From Spirochaetaceae bacterium (GTDB lineage: Bacteria > Spirochaetota > Spirochaetia > DSM-27196 > Salinispiraceae): a DNA stretch of 8,836 nt. The stretch is from NCBI GenBank assembly GCA_007129335.1, contig SKVS01000070.1, positions 1-8,836 on the forward strand, in the 5' to 3' direction. A program made the translations under genes and the position numbers. Under the pieces are notes generated by a model. That model was not told the origin of the DNA, did no database searches, and saw only the letters and a program-made list of their open reading frames with translations. Positions within the stretch are counted from its first letter, which is position 1, and the number at the start of each line of letters is the position of its first letter. Of the stretch, positions 1 through 5,499 are shown piece after piece.

Positions 1-17
1 CCTGGGAAGAAAGAGTT

Positions 18-674
18 ATGGATACAAATCCCCAGAAAAATCTGGGAACCGTACTGAAAGAAATGCGGCGCAAACAAGAACTGACCCTCGATAGTCTCTC
101 AGCAAAATGCGGGGTAAGTAAATCCATGCTTTCCCAGATCGAACAGGGGAAAACCAATCCGACCCTTACCATGGTCTGGAAAATTTCCCAGGGTCTGGAT
201 CGATCCATACAGGATATTCTGGAAGGAAGGGTTGAGCTTGATCACACTTCTCTCACTCAGAAAGATGACCCCCTTAACCCTCCCCATTTCCTCGACACGG
301 TAATCCACACCCCTGCAAATTCATACTATCGGCTGGAGGCAGACAAGCCGGGTATTCATTTTTCTGTCCTGACTCCCATTGAAATGGAGTCGGATCTGGA
401 GGTCTACCGAATTACCCTGGAACCAGGAACCAGCCTGCCATCATCTCCCCACCTTGCGGGAACCCAGGAGTTCGCCACCATTCTCGAAGGCCGGGTCGCA
501 GTCAGGACTCCCGAAACATTTACCCAGTGCGCCAGCGGAGATTTTGTTGCCTATTCGGCGGATGTGGATCATGAACTGATAAATATAGGGCCCGTACCAG
601 CAGTCATACATTTGGTTGTACGATTTCGTTCAAAGACACAGGGCAGAAAAAGAACCAGTACAAAGAAAAAATGA
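18..674 (+). CDS. XRE-family transcriptional regulator with C-terminal cupin domain
   Basis: Predicted cytoplasmic DNA-binding regulator of 218 residues. Residues 10-68 form an XRE/Cro-type helix-turn-helix; the recognition-helix region reads GVSKSMLSQIEQGKTNPTL, which is highly typical. Residues 125-203 form a small beta-barrel cupin (LEPGTSLPSSPHLAG, then EFATILEGRVAV, then a GDFVAYSADVDHEL stretch). H145, E151 and H185 are possible metal or ligand contacts. The length and order match the HTH-cupin family (PuuR/YdcN-like), in which the cupin senses a small molecule and the HTH binds an operator, often its own. The tail after residue 204 is very basic (KTQGRKRTSTKKK). The ATG follows a purine-rich GGGAAGAAAGAG at positions 4-15 that can act as an SD. 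Its promoter lies left of the window. The ligand cannot be deduced. The next gene, a parvulin, starts 43 bases downstream on the same strand. Confidence 0.9.
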   Translation: MDTNPQKNLGTVLKEMRRKQELTLDSLSAKCGVSKSMLSQIEQGKTNPTLTMVWKISQGLDRSIQDILEGRVELDHTSLTQKDDPLNPPHFLDTVIHTPANSYYRLEADKPGIHFSVLTPIEMESDLEVYRITLEPGTSLPSSPHLAGTQEFATILEGRVAVRTPETFTQCASGDFVAYSADVDHELINIGPVPAVIHLVVRFRSKTQGRKRTSTKKK

Positions 675-702
675 ATCCCATCTCGCAGAAACTGTCTTTC
701 TT

Positions 703-711
703 TGGTATGCT
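703..711 (+). promoter_or_regulatory. possible extended -10 promoter for ppiC (leaderless)
   Basis: The bases TGGTATGCT fit an extended -10 (TGN plus TATGCT, with -10 at 706-711). Only 6 bases separate it from ATG 718, so transcription would start at or next to the start codon. The -35 region is poor. This is inference from pattern only; ppiC could instead be read from the upstream regulator's transcript. Confidence 0.35.
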
Positions 712-717
712 TATTTC

Positions 718-993
718 ATGGAATACAGAGCAAGTCACATACTCGTAAAAGACAAGGGTCTGGCAGATAAGTTGCTGACCCAACTGAAAGGCGGGGCCCG
801 TTTTGAAGCCTTGGCCAAGGATTTCTCCACGTGCCCGTCCAAATCCAAGGGAGGAGACCTTGGATGGTTTGGCCCCGGAAAAATGGTAAAGGAATTTGAA
901 CAGGCCTGCGAAAAACTGAGTCCCGGAAGGCTGAGCCCGGTAGTCCGAACCCAGTTTGGTTTTCACATAATTAAACTCACCGGACGCAGGTAA
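718..993 (+). CDS. ppiC: small cytoplasmic parvulin-type peptidyl-prolyl cis-trans isomerase
   Basis: Single-domain rotamase of 91 residues that isomerises peptide-prolyl bonds and so helps protein folding. It has no signal peptide or membrane segment, so it should be cytoplasmic. Family signatures run in order: HILVK at residues 7-11, CPSKSKGGDLGWF at 39-51, M56 with EF at 59-60, and TQFGFHIIKL at 78-87. H7, C39, M56, F60 and H83 correspond to the active-site set of E. coli PpiC (Par10, 93 residues), and the length agrees. I chose ATG 718 because homology starts at residue 4 or so. The frame is open upstream to 616, but that stretch overlaps the regulator and does not look like parvulin. No SD precedes 718; an extended -10-like element lies just upstream, so the message may be leaderless. 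The stop at 991-993 lies 25 bases from the end of the convergent methyltransferase gene. Confidence 0.92.
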   Translation: MEYRASHILVKDKGLADKLLTQLKGGARFEALAKDFSTCPSKSKGGDLGWFGPGKMVKEFEQACEKLSPGRLSPVVRTQFGFHIIKLTGRR

Positions 994-1018
994 ATTCGGA
1001 AAAAGGGTTCATTGCCTA

Positions 1019-2314
1019 TTAAAAGGATAAACCAAGGACATGAACCTTTGTCCCCCCGTGGTTAAAAGGAAAATCAGGAAAACACCGGTCAAACCCATCG
1101 AACAAGGGAAACAAACGTTTGTGGGGAACCAGAAGGAGGCAGATACCACCGGGGTACCCGCCGATCCAACGGGTTTGCAGGCATTTTGCAAGAGATCCGT
1201 ACAAAGTGTCCATCTGCCCGGGAATGCGATAATCGTAGGGAGGATTGAGGAATAACCATCCCTGACCTTCCAGACCAAGGGAACCAGGATCCAGATTCAG
1301 AAAATCCTTGTCCTGGACCTGCTCCAGCCTGCTGGCTGACAGCTTGTGGAAACCCTGGTAATTCTGCTTCCAGGCTTCCCTGCTTTTTCTGCTGATATCA
1401 AGTGCGTATACCCCTACCGAACCGGGGTCATTCCCCGATCCCCTGGATCCTTGCTCATCTCGATTTGAATAAGACATGAAATGTTGCGGCAATAGAGTAC
1501 TCCGGCTCCAATGACCAAAGGGTTTTTCCCGATACGAGGGCCAGTTTTGGAAGGCAAAGTGTCGTGACCTCCCTGGGGGAATCCCCAGAACCTTCATAGC
1601 AGCTTCAAATCCAAAGGTCCCCGAACCCGCCATACCGTCCACTATCCAGCGGGGATCAGGGCATACCCGGGAACAAAGCTGAACCAGGGCACCAGCCTTA
1701 TGTTCCGCCAGGGGTGCGGGTCCTGGATTCAGGCGATACCCCCTGCGATGAAGATGTTCGCCCGATGTATCCAGACTCAGAACCAGGGTGTTGCGGGTAA
1801 AATGACCATACACCCGTTGGACGTATACCCCTTGGGTATCGGCGGGATTTTCCTTGCTTACACCCGGAGAACAGTTGAGCACCCTCTCCAGCCTGGTTTG
1901 TATTCCCTGATTAATTGCCTTGGCGGCCTGACCCTCATGGTGAACCAATGAAGCCTGCATGTGTACCCGCACATCCAGGGTACATCTATGGGGATTCAGG
2001 GGTAACCACAGCTCCCAGGGGAATTGGGAAACCCCTTTGAACACCTGTTCTGTCGCTCCGGCCTTCATGGTTATCAGACGTATTACGATCCGGGATGCAC
2101 TGGCCAGGGAAATGTTCAAGCGATACACATCATCCATCCGGCCCAGGAGGGAAATTCCCCAATCGTGAATTTCATACTGGGAATAACCAAGGTTCCGCAG
2201 TTCATAACCCGTTGACTCAAGAAATTCCCTTTCAGAAAAAATTCCCAGTTCGTAGGTAGGAGCCCATACATGTTTTTTTATTCGGGATTCGCTTACGGGT
2301 AAGGGTTCAGCCAT
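1019..2314 (-). CDS. THUMP-domain class I SAM-dependent RNA methyltransferase, RlmL/YpsC-like (COG0116)
   Basis: Protein of 431 residues predicted to methylate RNA, most likely guanine N2 in 23S rRNA as RlmL does at G2445 in E. coli; the exact target is not proven by sequence. The N-terminal half (about 20-145) resembles the ferredoxin-like plus THUMP module of this family (GYELRNLGY, then a DVYRLNISLASASRIVIRL stretch). The methyltransferase core follows: SGEHLHRRGYR at 184-194, SAM motif I DGMAGSGTFGFEAA at 226-239, acidic D306 in YALDISRK, and catalytic NPPY at 357-360. Residues 283-300 are a Gly/Ser/Asn-rich insert just before the D306 strand, probably a loop. The ATG overlaps the rsmE stop by 8 bases, with AGGGA 5 bases upstream (plus-strand 2320-2324), so translation is probably coupled to rsmE. 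Its end faces ppiC with no visible terminator between them. Confidence 0.85.
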   Translation of the reverse strand: MAEPLPVSESRIKKHVWAPTYELGIFSEREFLESTGYELRNLGYSQYEIHDWGISLLGRMDDVYRLNISLASASRIVIRLITMKAGATEQVFKGVSQFPWELWLPLNPHRCTLDVRVHMQASLVHHEGQAAKAINQGIQTRLERVLNCSPGVSKENPADTQGVYVQRVYGHFTRNTLVLSLDTSGEHLHRRGYRLNPGPAPLAEHKAGALVQLCSRVCPDPRWIVDGMAGSGTFGFEAAMKVLGIPPGRSRHFAFQNWPSYREKPFGHWSRSTLLPQHFMSYSNRDEQGSRGSGNDPGSVGVYALDISRKSREAWKQNYQGFHKLSASRLEQVQDKDFLNLDPGSLGLEGQGWLFLNPPYDYRIPGQMDTLYGSLAKCLQTRWIGGYPGGICLLLVPHKRLFPLFDGFDRCFPDFPFNHGGTKVHVLGLSF

Positions 2315-3071
2315 GGCATTCCCTGTCCTGGGCTACTTGAATTGCCAGTCCCGCCGCGAACAGGCAGGCAGCTTCGGTGCGCCATATAGCCCGGCCTAAC
2401 TGAACGGTGGTATAGCCGTTTCGAAGAAACTGTTGAACCTCATCGGAAGTCCACCCCCGCTCAGGTCCAATAGCAAGAGTCATTTCCGGTCCATGAGAGT
2501 CAATTATCTGATTGTACAAAAAAGGTGCCCGGGAATCGAGATCCAGAATGTATCGGTTCTCTTGAATGGTCGGTGTTTTCGGTAGGCTGTTCTTTCGAAA
2601 AAAATCTCCTATGCTCCAATATCGGGCTACCTGGGTCAACCGGGTTTGCCCACCCTGCTGTGCTCCTTCAAGAAGGTCGTCCATGAACTGATTTTTGGTC
2701 CAAAGATGGCTGGAGAAGTAGGATTTTTCCGATAGTTCGGTGGCACATACCGACAACCTGCTAATTCCAAAGCTGGCAACATCTTTCAGAATTCGCCGAA
2801 AAACCGGCGGGCGGGGATGACCGAGAACCAGGTGAACAGGGAGGAGTTCGGCCGTAGGCTCAAGTTCCCATACGGGAGGAAAAAGAAGGTCTACCGAACC
2901 ATCATCTCCCAGTTTTTTGACACTGGCCGTACCAGTCCCTGTATTAAGCAAGCCCACCTGGAGAGGGTCTCCCTGACAGGACTTTAGAATGGTCCGAATG
3001 TGGACTGCCCTGGGATCCTCGGGGCATAATGGTGCATCCCAATCCTGGGGTGTAAAAAGTAGTAAGTTCAC
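2307..3071 (-). CDS. rsmE: 16S rRNA (uracil1498-N3)-methyltransferase RsmE
   Basis: SPOUT-family (trefoil-knot) methyltransferase that uses SAM to make m3U1498 in 16S rRNA of the small subunit. With a GTG start at 3069-3071 the protein has 254 residues, typical for RsmE (about 240-250). It has a small N-terminal PUA-like region (NLLLFTPQDW, then DPRAVHIRTILK at 19-30) and a SPOUT domain from about residue 78. The SAM-binding knot reads LAIGPERGWTSDEV at 199-212 and LGRAIWRTEAA at 225-235; the common form is GPEGGF, so R/W replace G/F here. The frame stays open upstream to 3275, but that stretch covers a terminator, and ATG 3125 has no SD. GTG 3071 fits the homology and has a -10-like TACACT 6 bases before it. 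The start remains uncertain. The 3' end overlaps the RlmL-like gene. Confidence 0.88.
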   Translation of the reverse strand: MNLLLFTPQDWDAPLCPEDPRAVHIRTILKSCQGDPLQVGLLNTGTGTASVKKLGDDGSVDLLFPPVWELEPTAELLPVHLVLGHPRPPVFRRILKDVASFGISRLSVCATELSEKSYFSSHLWTKNQFMDDLLEGAQQGGQTRLTQVARYWSIGDFFRKNSLPKTPTIQENRYILDLDSRAPFLYNQIIDSHGPEMTLAIGPERGWTSDEVQQFLRNGYTTVQLGRAIWRTEAACLFAAGLAIQVAQDRECHG

Positions 3072-3077
3072 CCGGGC

Positions 3078-3083
3078 AGTGTA
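3078..3083 (-). promoter_or_regulatory. possible -10 element for rsmE, close to the GTG start
   Basis: On the minus strand TACACT (4 of 6 matches to TATAAT) lies 6 bases before GTG 3071, which would place the RNA start on the start codon. The hexamer 17 bases further up, TTCCTT, is a poor -35. There is no SD before the GTG. Weak support. Confidence 0.25.
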
Positions 3084-3203
3084 GCGAAATTTCCACCCGG
3101 AAGGAAGACTGCAAAGTAAACGCATAGGTGATCGAACGAAGCAAAATTTCCTGCCTCGATGCTTCAGCCGGCTACTACTAAGCCTCAACCCGGTCAGGGT
3201 GAT

Positions 3204-3249
3204 TCCGGCATCTTTCAGCCGGACGGGTTTGCCCGCTTCGCTGGGCAAA
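3204..3249. other. two further stem-loops downstream of the ferredoxin terminator
   Basis: TCCGGC (3204-3209) pairs with GCCGGA (3218-3223) across an 8-base loop. TTTGCCC (3228-3234) pairs with GGGCAAA (3243-3249) across an 8-base loop. The second stem shares three bases with the A/T run of the ferredoxin terminator at 3247-3253, so on the minus strand two hairpins sit back to back. The stretch 3072-3246 between rsmE and the terminator holds no gene of its own that I can support. It could be the rsmE leader or the 3' tail of ferredoxin read-through. Confidence 0.4.
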
Positions 3250-3273
3250 AAAAGACCCGCCTTCTGGCGGGTC
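3247..3273 (-). terminator. intrinsic terminator of the ferredoxin gene
   Basis: Read on the minus strand, GACCCGCC, loop AGAA and GGCGGGTC make an 8-bp G+C-rich stem (3254-3273), followed at once by seven U (3247-3253). It lies 40 bases after the ferredoxin stop. It separates the ferredoxin transcript from rsmE. Confidence 0.92.
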
Positions 3274-3313
3274 AAGATGGAATCTGAAATCAGATTCTAA
3301 AAAAAACGAACTA

Positions 3314-3484
3314 TCAGCCGGCATCGATGGCGTCGACGGGACAAACCTCGACACAAGCGCCGCAGCTGGTACATGCATCCGCATCTATAACCCGAACATC
3401 ACCCTGTTCGGAAATTGCGTCTACCGGACACTCGGGCTCACAGGCACCGCAGTTGATACATTCGCTGTTGATTGAGTAAGCCAT
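3314..3484 (-). CDS. small 2[4Fe-4S] clostridial-type ferredoxin
   Basis: Protein of 56 residues that carries electrons between low-potential enzymes in the cytoplasm. Two canonical cluster motifs are complete: C9-x2-C12-x2-C15-x3-C19-P and C38-x2-C41-x2-C44-x3-C48-P. The two halves read [17 protein letters not shown] and [17 protein letters not shown], the classic internal duplication. With eight Cys, no extra loop and no C-terminal extension, it matches the short clostridial form. ATG 3484 is preceded by AAAGGAGG (plus-strand 3491-3498), a near-perfect SD, at about 6 bases. It ends with tandem stops TGA TAG. It has its own strong promoter and terminator, so it is a monocistronic and probably highly expressed gene. 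Its partners are unknown. The FprA flavoprotein about 4 kb away needs an electron donor, but this pairing is only a guess. Confidence 0.97.
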   Translation of the reverse strand: MAYSINSECINCGACEPECPVDAISEQGDVRVIDADACTSCGACVEVCPVDAIDAG

Positions 3485-3499
3485 GGTACGCCTCCTTTT

Positions 3500-3515
3500 T
3501 CAATCTGTGGATTGA
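3500..3515. promoter_or_regulatory. perfect inverted repeat at the ferredoxin transcription start
   Basis: TCAATC and GATTGA form a 6-bp inverted repeat around a 4-base centre. It lies between the -10 element and the SD, straddling the expected RNA start (about 3513). As DNA it could be an operator. As RNA, a 5' stem could form only if transcription starts a few bases earlier than predicted. Pattern seen directly; function inferred. Confidence 0.45.
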
Positions 3516-3519
3516 CCCC

Positions 3520-3549
3520 ATTATAGTGGTGCCACCGATTATTTGGCAA
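3520..3549 (-). promoter_or_regulatory. sigma70-type promoter of the ferredoxin gene
   Basis: On the minus strand TTGCCA (3544-3549), an 18-base spacer and a perfect TATAAT (3520-3525) precede the ferredoxin gene. The predicted RNA start near 3513 leaves a leader of about 29 bases that includes the AAAGGAGG SD. It is the best promoter match in the window. Confidence 0.85.
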
Positions 3550-3584
3550 GGCTATTGGAGCAAGGTTTTTCATGTTAGACATGG

Positions 3585-3995
3585 CTAAATTAGAGGCAGG
3601 TCGGGCTTCCGGCTTTTTCGGTACCCCACGACTGATCCCCGGGACCCCGGAAGCCCCCGGGGTTTTCGGATTTCCACTGAAATCTCTATGATCCGGTTAT
3701 GGGAATCCATCAACCCTTCGGCAATTCGGTACGCCAGGGTTTCCAGAAGACCGAATTTTCCTTCGGTTGCAATGGTCTGTACCTGTTTTGCCAGAAGGGT
3801 ATAATCCAAGGCATACTCTTCCTGATCCGAAACAACCGCATCCCGGGCATTGTAAGAAACCCTTACATCAATAAGAATCGGTTGGGTCTGCAGTCTCTCT
3901 TCGGGATATACCCCGATGATGCAGTCAACCAGAAATTCTGAAAAGCCGATTTCTAAAAGAATTGCTTCTTCCTCATCAGGAGTTTCCCGGTACAT
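3585..3995 (-). CDS. folB: dihydroneopterin aldolase FolB
   Basis: Cleaves 7,8-dihydroneopterin to 6-hydroxymethyl-7,8-dihydropterin and glycolaldehyde in folate synthesis. The protein has 136 residues from ATG 3995. Signatures: IIGVYPEER at 26-34, with E33 as the likely substrate-binding Glu; QPILIDV at 38-44; LDYTLL at 63-68; KFGLLETLAYRIAEG at 80-94; and VEIRKPRGLPG at 107-117, with K111 as the likely catalytic Lys. KPRG departs slightly from the usual KPxA. I prefer ATG 3995 to ATG 4022: it lies 1 base after the aroF stop and has GGGGGA 10 bases upstream (plus-strand 4006-4011), while 4022 would overlap aroF without an SD. The near-overlap suggests coupled translation with aroF. No other folate gene is visible here. 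Confidence 0.92.
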   Translation of the reverse strand: MYRETPDEEEAILLEIGFSEFLVDCIIGVYPEERLQTQPILIDVRVSYNARDAVVSDQEEYALDYTLLAKQVQTIATEGKFGLLETLAYRIAEGLMDSHNRIIEISVEIRKPRGLPGSRGSVVGYRKSRKPDLPLI

Positions 3996-3996
3996 T

Positions 3997-5067
3997 CTAG
4001 GATTTTCCCCCACGCAAGGCATCTGTGGCTTTCAGCAGTATAGATCTGGTCTCATCGAGGCTTATACAACCGTCGGTAATACTTACTCCATACCGAAGCT
4101 GATCGAGGATTTCGGGAATGGACTGCTGCCCCTCGTGGATGTTGCTTTCCAACATAAAGCCGAATATCTCATTCATACCGCTTACCCGCTGACGAATTAC
4201 ATCTTCAAGTACCATCCCCTGGCGAGTGTGGTCCTTCCCAGAATTAGCATGGCTGCAATCAACCATGATCTTGTCATTAACTCCCGCTTTTCTGAGCATT
4301 ATGGCAGAACGTTCAACCTGCTCCCGATAGTAATTAGGTCCGTTGTTTCCACCCCGGAGGATCAGATGGCCCATGGTATTTCCCTTGGTTGTCAAGACAC
4401 AGGTATTTCCCTGAGTATCAATACCAATAAAACTATGGGGGTGACCACTGGAAGCAAGAGCATTGACTGCGGTCTCAATATTTCCATCGGTACCATTTTT
4501 AAAGCCTATGGGCATAGAAAGTCCCGAAGCCATTTCTCGATGGGTCTGACTTTCGGTCGTGCGGGCACCTATGGCACCCCAGGTAAGCAGATCGTCGATG
4601 TACTGTGGAACTATGGGATCGAGCATTTCACTTCCCGCAGGAATTCCCATCCGGGTAATCTCTCCCAGGAGGTAACGAGCCCGGCTCAACCCTTCTTGAA
4701 TATCCATGCTGCCATTCAGATGGGGATCCAGAATGAGCCCCCGCCAACCCAGCCGTGTCCGGGGTTTCTCAAAATAAACCCGCATGACCAGGTATATTTC
4801 ACCCTCTACAGCCTGGCGAAGCTCCTGAAAAGCACGAGCGTAATCCAGACCAAGCTGCACATCGTGAATAGAACAGGGACCCACAATTCCCAGCATCCGG
4901 GAATCTTTACCCGTAAGAATATCCTCAACCACTTGCCGGCTTTCTACCACGGTTCGAGCACTATCGGGGTGCAGGGGGTACTTTTCTATGAGTGCTGCCG
5001 GGGAGGCCAAGGGTTGTATATGGGCAATTCGTAAATCGCTGGTTTGCGAAGGTATGGTATTGTGCAT
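3997..5067 (-). CDS. aroF: class I DAHP synthase (3-deoxy-7-phosphoheptulonate synthase), AroF-like
   Basis: First enzyme of the shikimate pathway; it condenses phosphoenolpyruvate with erythrose 4-phosphate. It has 356 residues, full length for the class I-alpha type. Metal ligands are present: C65 in GPCSIHD, H273 in DCSHANSGKD, E307 in ESNIHEG and D332 in SITDGC. Substrate residues lie in RVYFEKPRTRLGWRG (R96, K101, R103) and GARTTESQTHREMASGLSM, with K190 in GFKNGTDG. The wording is closer to E. coli AroF (Tyr-sensitive) than to AroG, but which amino acid inhibits it cannot be told from sequence. Residues 1-45 correspond to the dimer and feedback region. ATG 5067 has no SD at normal distance; a good promoter ends 7 bases before it, so the RNA may be leaderless. 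It lies 32 bases after the arsC-like stop and 1 base before folB. Confidence 0.95.
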   Translation of the reverse strand: MHNTIPSQTSDLRIAHIQPLASPAALIEKYPLHPDSARTVVESRQVVEDILTGKDSRMLGIVGPCSIHDVQLGLDYARAFQELRQAVEGEIYLVMRVYFEKPRTRLGWRGLILDPHLNGSMDIQEGLSRARYLLGEITRMGIPAGSEMLDPIVPQYIDDLLTWGAIGARTTESQTHREMASGLSMPIGFKNGTDGNIETAVNALASSGHPHSFIGIDTQGNTCVLTTKGNTMGHLILRGGNNGPNYYREQVERSAIMLRKAGVNDKIMVDCSHANSGKDHTRQGMVLEDVIRQRVSGMNEIFGFMLESNIHEGQQSIPEILDQLRYGVSITDGCISLDETRSILLKATDALRGGKS

Positions 5068-5074
5068 GGGCGGA

Positions 5075-5103
5075 ATTTTAAGAGTTTCTCCCTAAAGAAT
5101 CAA
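5075..5103 (-). promoter_or_regulatory. promoter for aroF-folB, apparently leaderless
   Basis: On the minus strand TTGATT (5098-5103), a spacer of exactly 17 bases and TAAAAT (5075-5080, 5 of 6 matches) end 7 bases before ATG 5067. The RNA should start on or within a base of the ATG. The -35 overlaps the stop codon of the upstream arsC-like gene. It could drive aroF-folB independently of that gene. Confidence 0.6.
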
Positions 5104-5429
5104 CACAGTTCTTTCCATCCCGATTCATCAATTCCCACAAACCACTGGTCTCCCTTGCGAACCAGAGGTGTTTTTAACAATTCCGGATGGGCAAGCAATT
5201 CTTCTTCCATGTCAAAGTCCATATACTTCAACCCTCTTTTCCCGTACTCTTTAGAAGCGGTATCAATAAGCGATTCCAAGGGCTGCTTGCGAACCAAACT
5301 TTCCAGTTCCCTGGGAGCCAGTCCTTTTATACCTAGATCCCTGAACTGGTACTCCTTATTGCGTTCTTTGAAAAAACGCTCAGCTTTCCGGGTATTCTTG
5401 CAATTTTTTGTACCAAAAACTTGAATCAT
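5100..5429 (-). CDS. ArsC/Spx/YffB-family thioredoxin-fold protein
   Basis: Protein of 109 residues with the arsenate-reductase-like fold. It starts MIQVFGTKNCKNTRKAERF, with the single active-site-type Cys at C10 and the basic N-terminal helix usual for the family. The end of the domain reads LLKTPLVRKGDQWFVGIDESGWKEL at 84-108, with R91 near where ArsC uses an Arg. T13 stands where Spx has its second Cys, so there is no CxxC; the only other Cys is the last residue, C109. It is therefore closer to YffB/ArsC-like proteins than to Spx, and true arsenate reduction is unproven since no ars genes lie nearby. ATG 5429 is chosen for the excellent GAGGAGGA SD (plus-strand 5434-5441) and homology from residue 1; a longer frame to 5456 would run across that SD. 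It heads a group with aroF and folB. Confidence 0.85.
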   Translation of the reverse strand: MIQVFGTKNCKNTRKAERFFKERNKEYQFRDLGIKGLAPRELESLVRKQPLESLIDTASKEYGKRGLKYMDFDMEEELLAHPELLKTPLVRKGDQWFVGIDESGWKELC

Positions 5430-5451
5430 CTGTTCCTCCTCGATCCAGGGA

Positions 5452-5457
5452 ACCATA
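5452..5457 (-). promoter_or_regulatory. possible -10 for the arsC-like gene
   Basis: TATGGT on the minus strand lies 22 bases before ATG 5429, which would give a short leader containing the SD. The -35 match is weak. This is the left half of the divergent region shared with asnS. Confidence 0.25.
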
Positions 5458-5462
5458 GCAAA

Positions 5463-5491
5463 TTGACGGGTTTTCGGACAGGTGATACTCT
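5463..5491 (+). promoter_or_regulatory. promoter of asnS, near-leaderless
   Basis: TTGACG (5463-5468, 5 of 6 matches to TTGACA), a 17-base spacer and TACTCT (5486-5491) preceded by TGA form an extended -10 promoter. Only 8 bases lie between it and ATG 5500, so the message would begin within about two bases of the start codon. No SD is seen. The element overlaps GTG 5482, which argues against that codon as the start. Confidence 0.5.
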
Positions 5492-5499
5492 ATGGCCCT

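Noticed and set aside
616..717. Upstream in-frame extension of ppiC into the regulator gene
   Set aside because: It overlaps the end of the XRE/cupin gene, and the added residues are unlike small parvulins, which begin just before the HILVK motif.
994..1018. Terminator between convergent ppiC and the RlmL-like gene
   Set aside because: The 25-base gap contains no stem-loop with a U run on either strand.
3072..3275. N-terminal extension of rsmE by 68 residues (ATG 3275), or ATG 3125
   Set aside because: The extension begins inside the ferredoxin terminator, lacks an SD and does not resemble RsmE. ATG 3125 also lacks an SD and adds 18 residues before the conserved start.
3561..3573. Inverted repeat CATGT-TAG-ACATG after folB as a terminator
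   Set aside because: The stem is 5 bp and A+T-rich, and it is followed on the folB strand by A residues rather than U, so it does not look like an intrinsic terminator.
3916..5034. 372-codon open frame on the plus strand opposite aroF
   Set aside because: It is the exact antisense of a full-length, motif-complete DAHP synthase. Its translation shows no recognisable domain, and its length is explained by the codon use of aroF.
5482..5499. GTG start for asnS six codons upstream
   Set aside because: The codon lies within a promoter-like element, and family N-termini fit ATG 5500. It remains possible if that promoter is not real.
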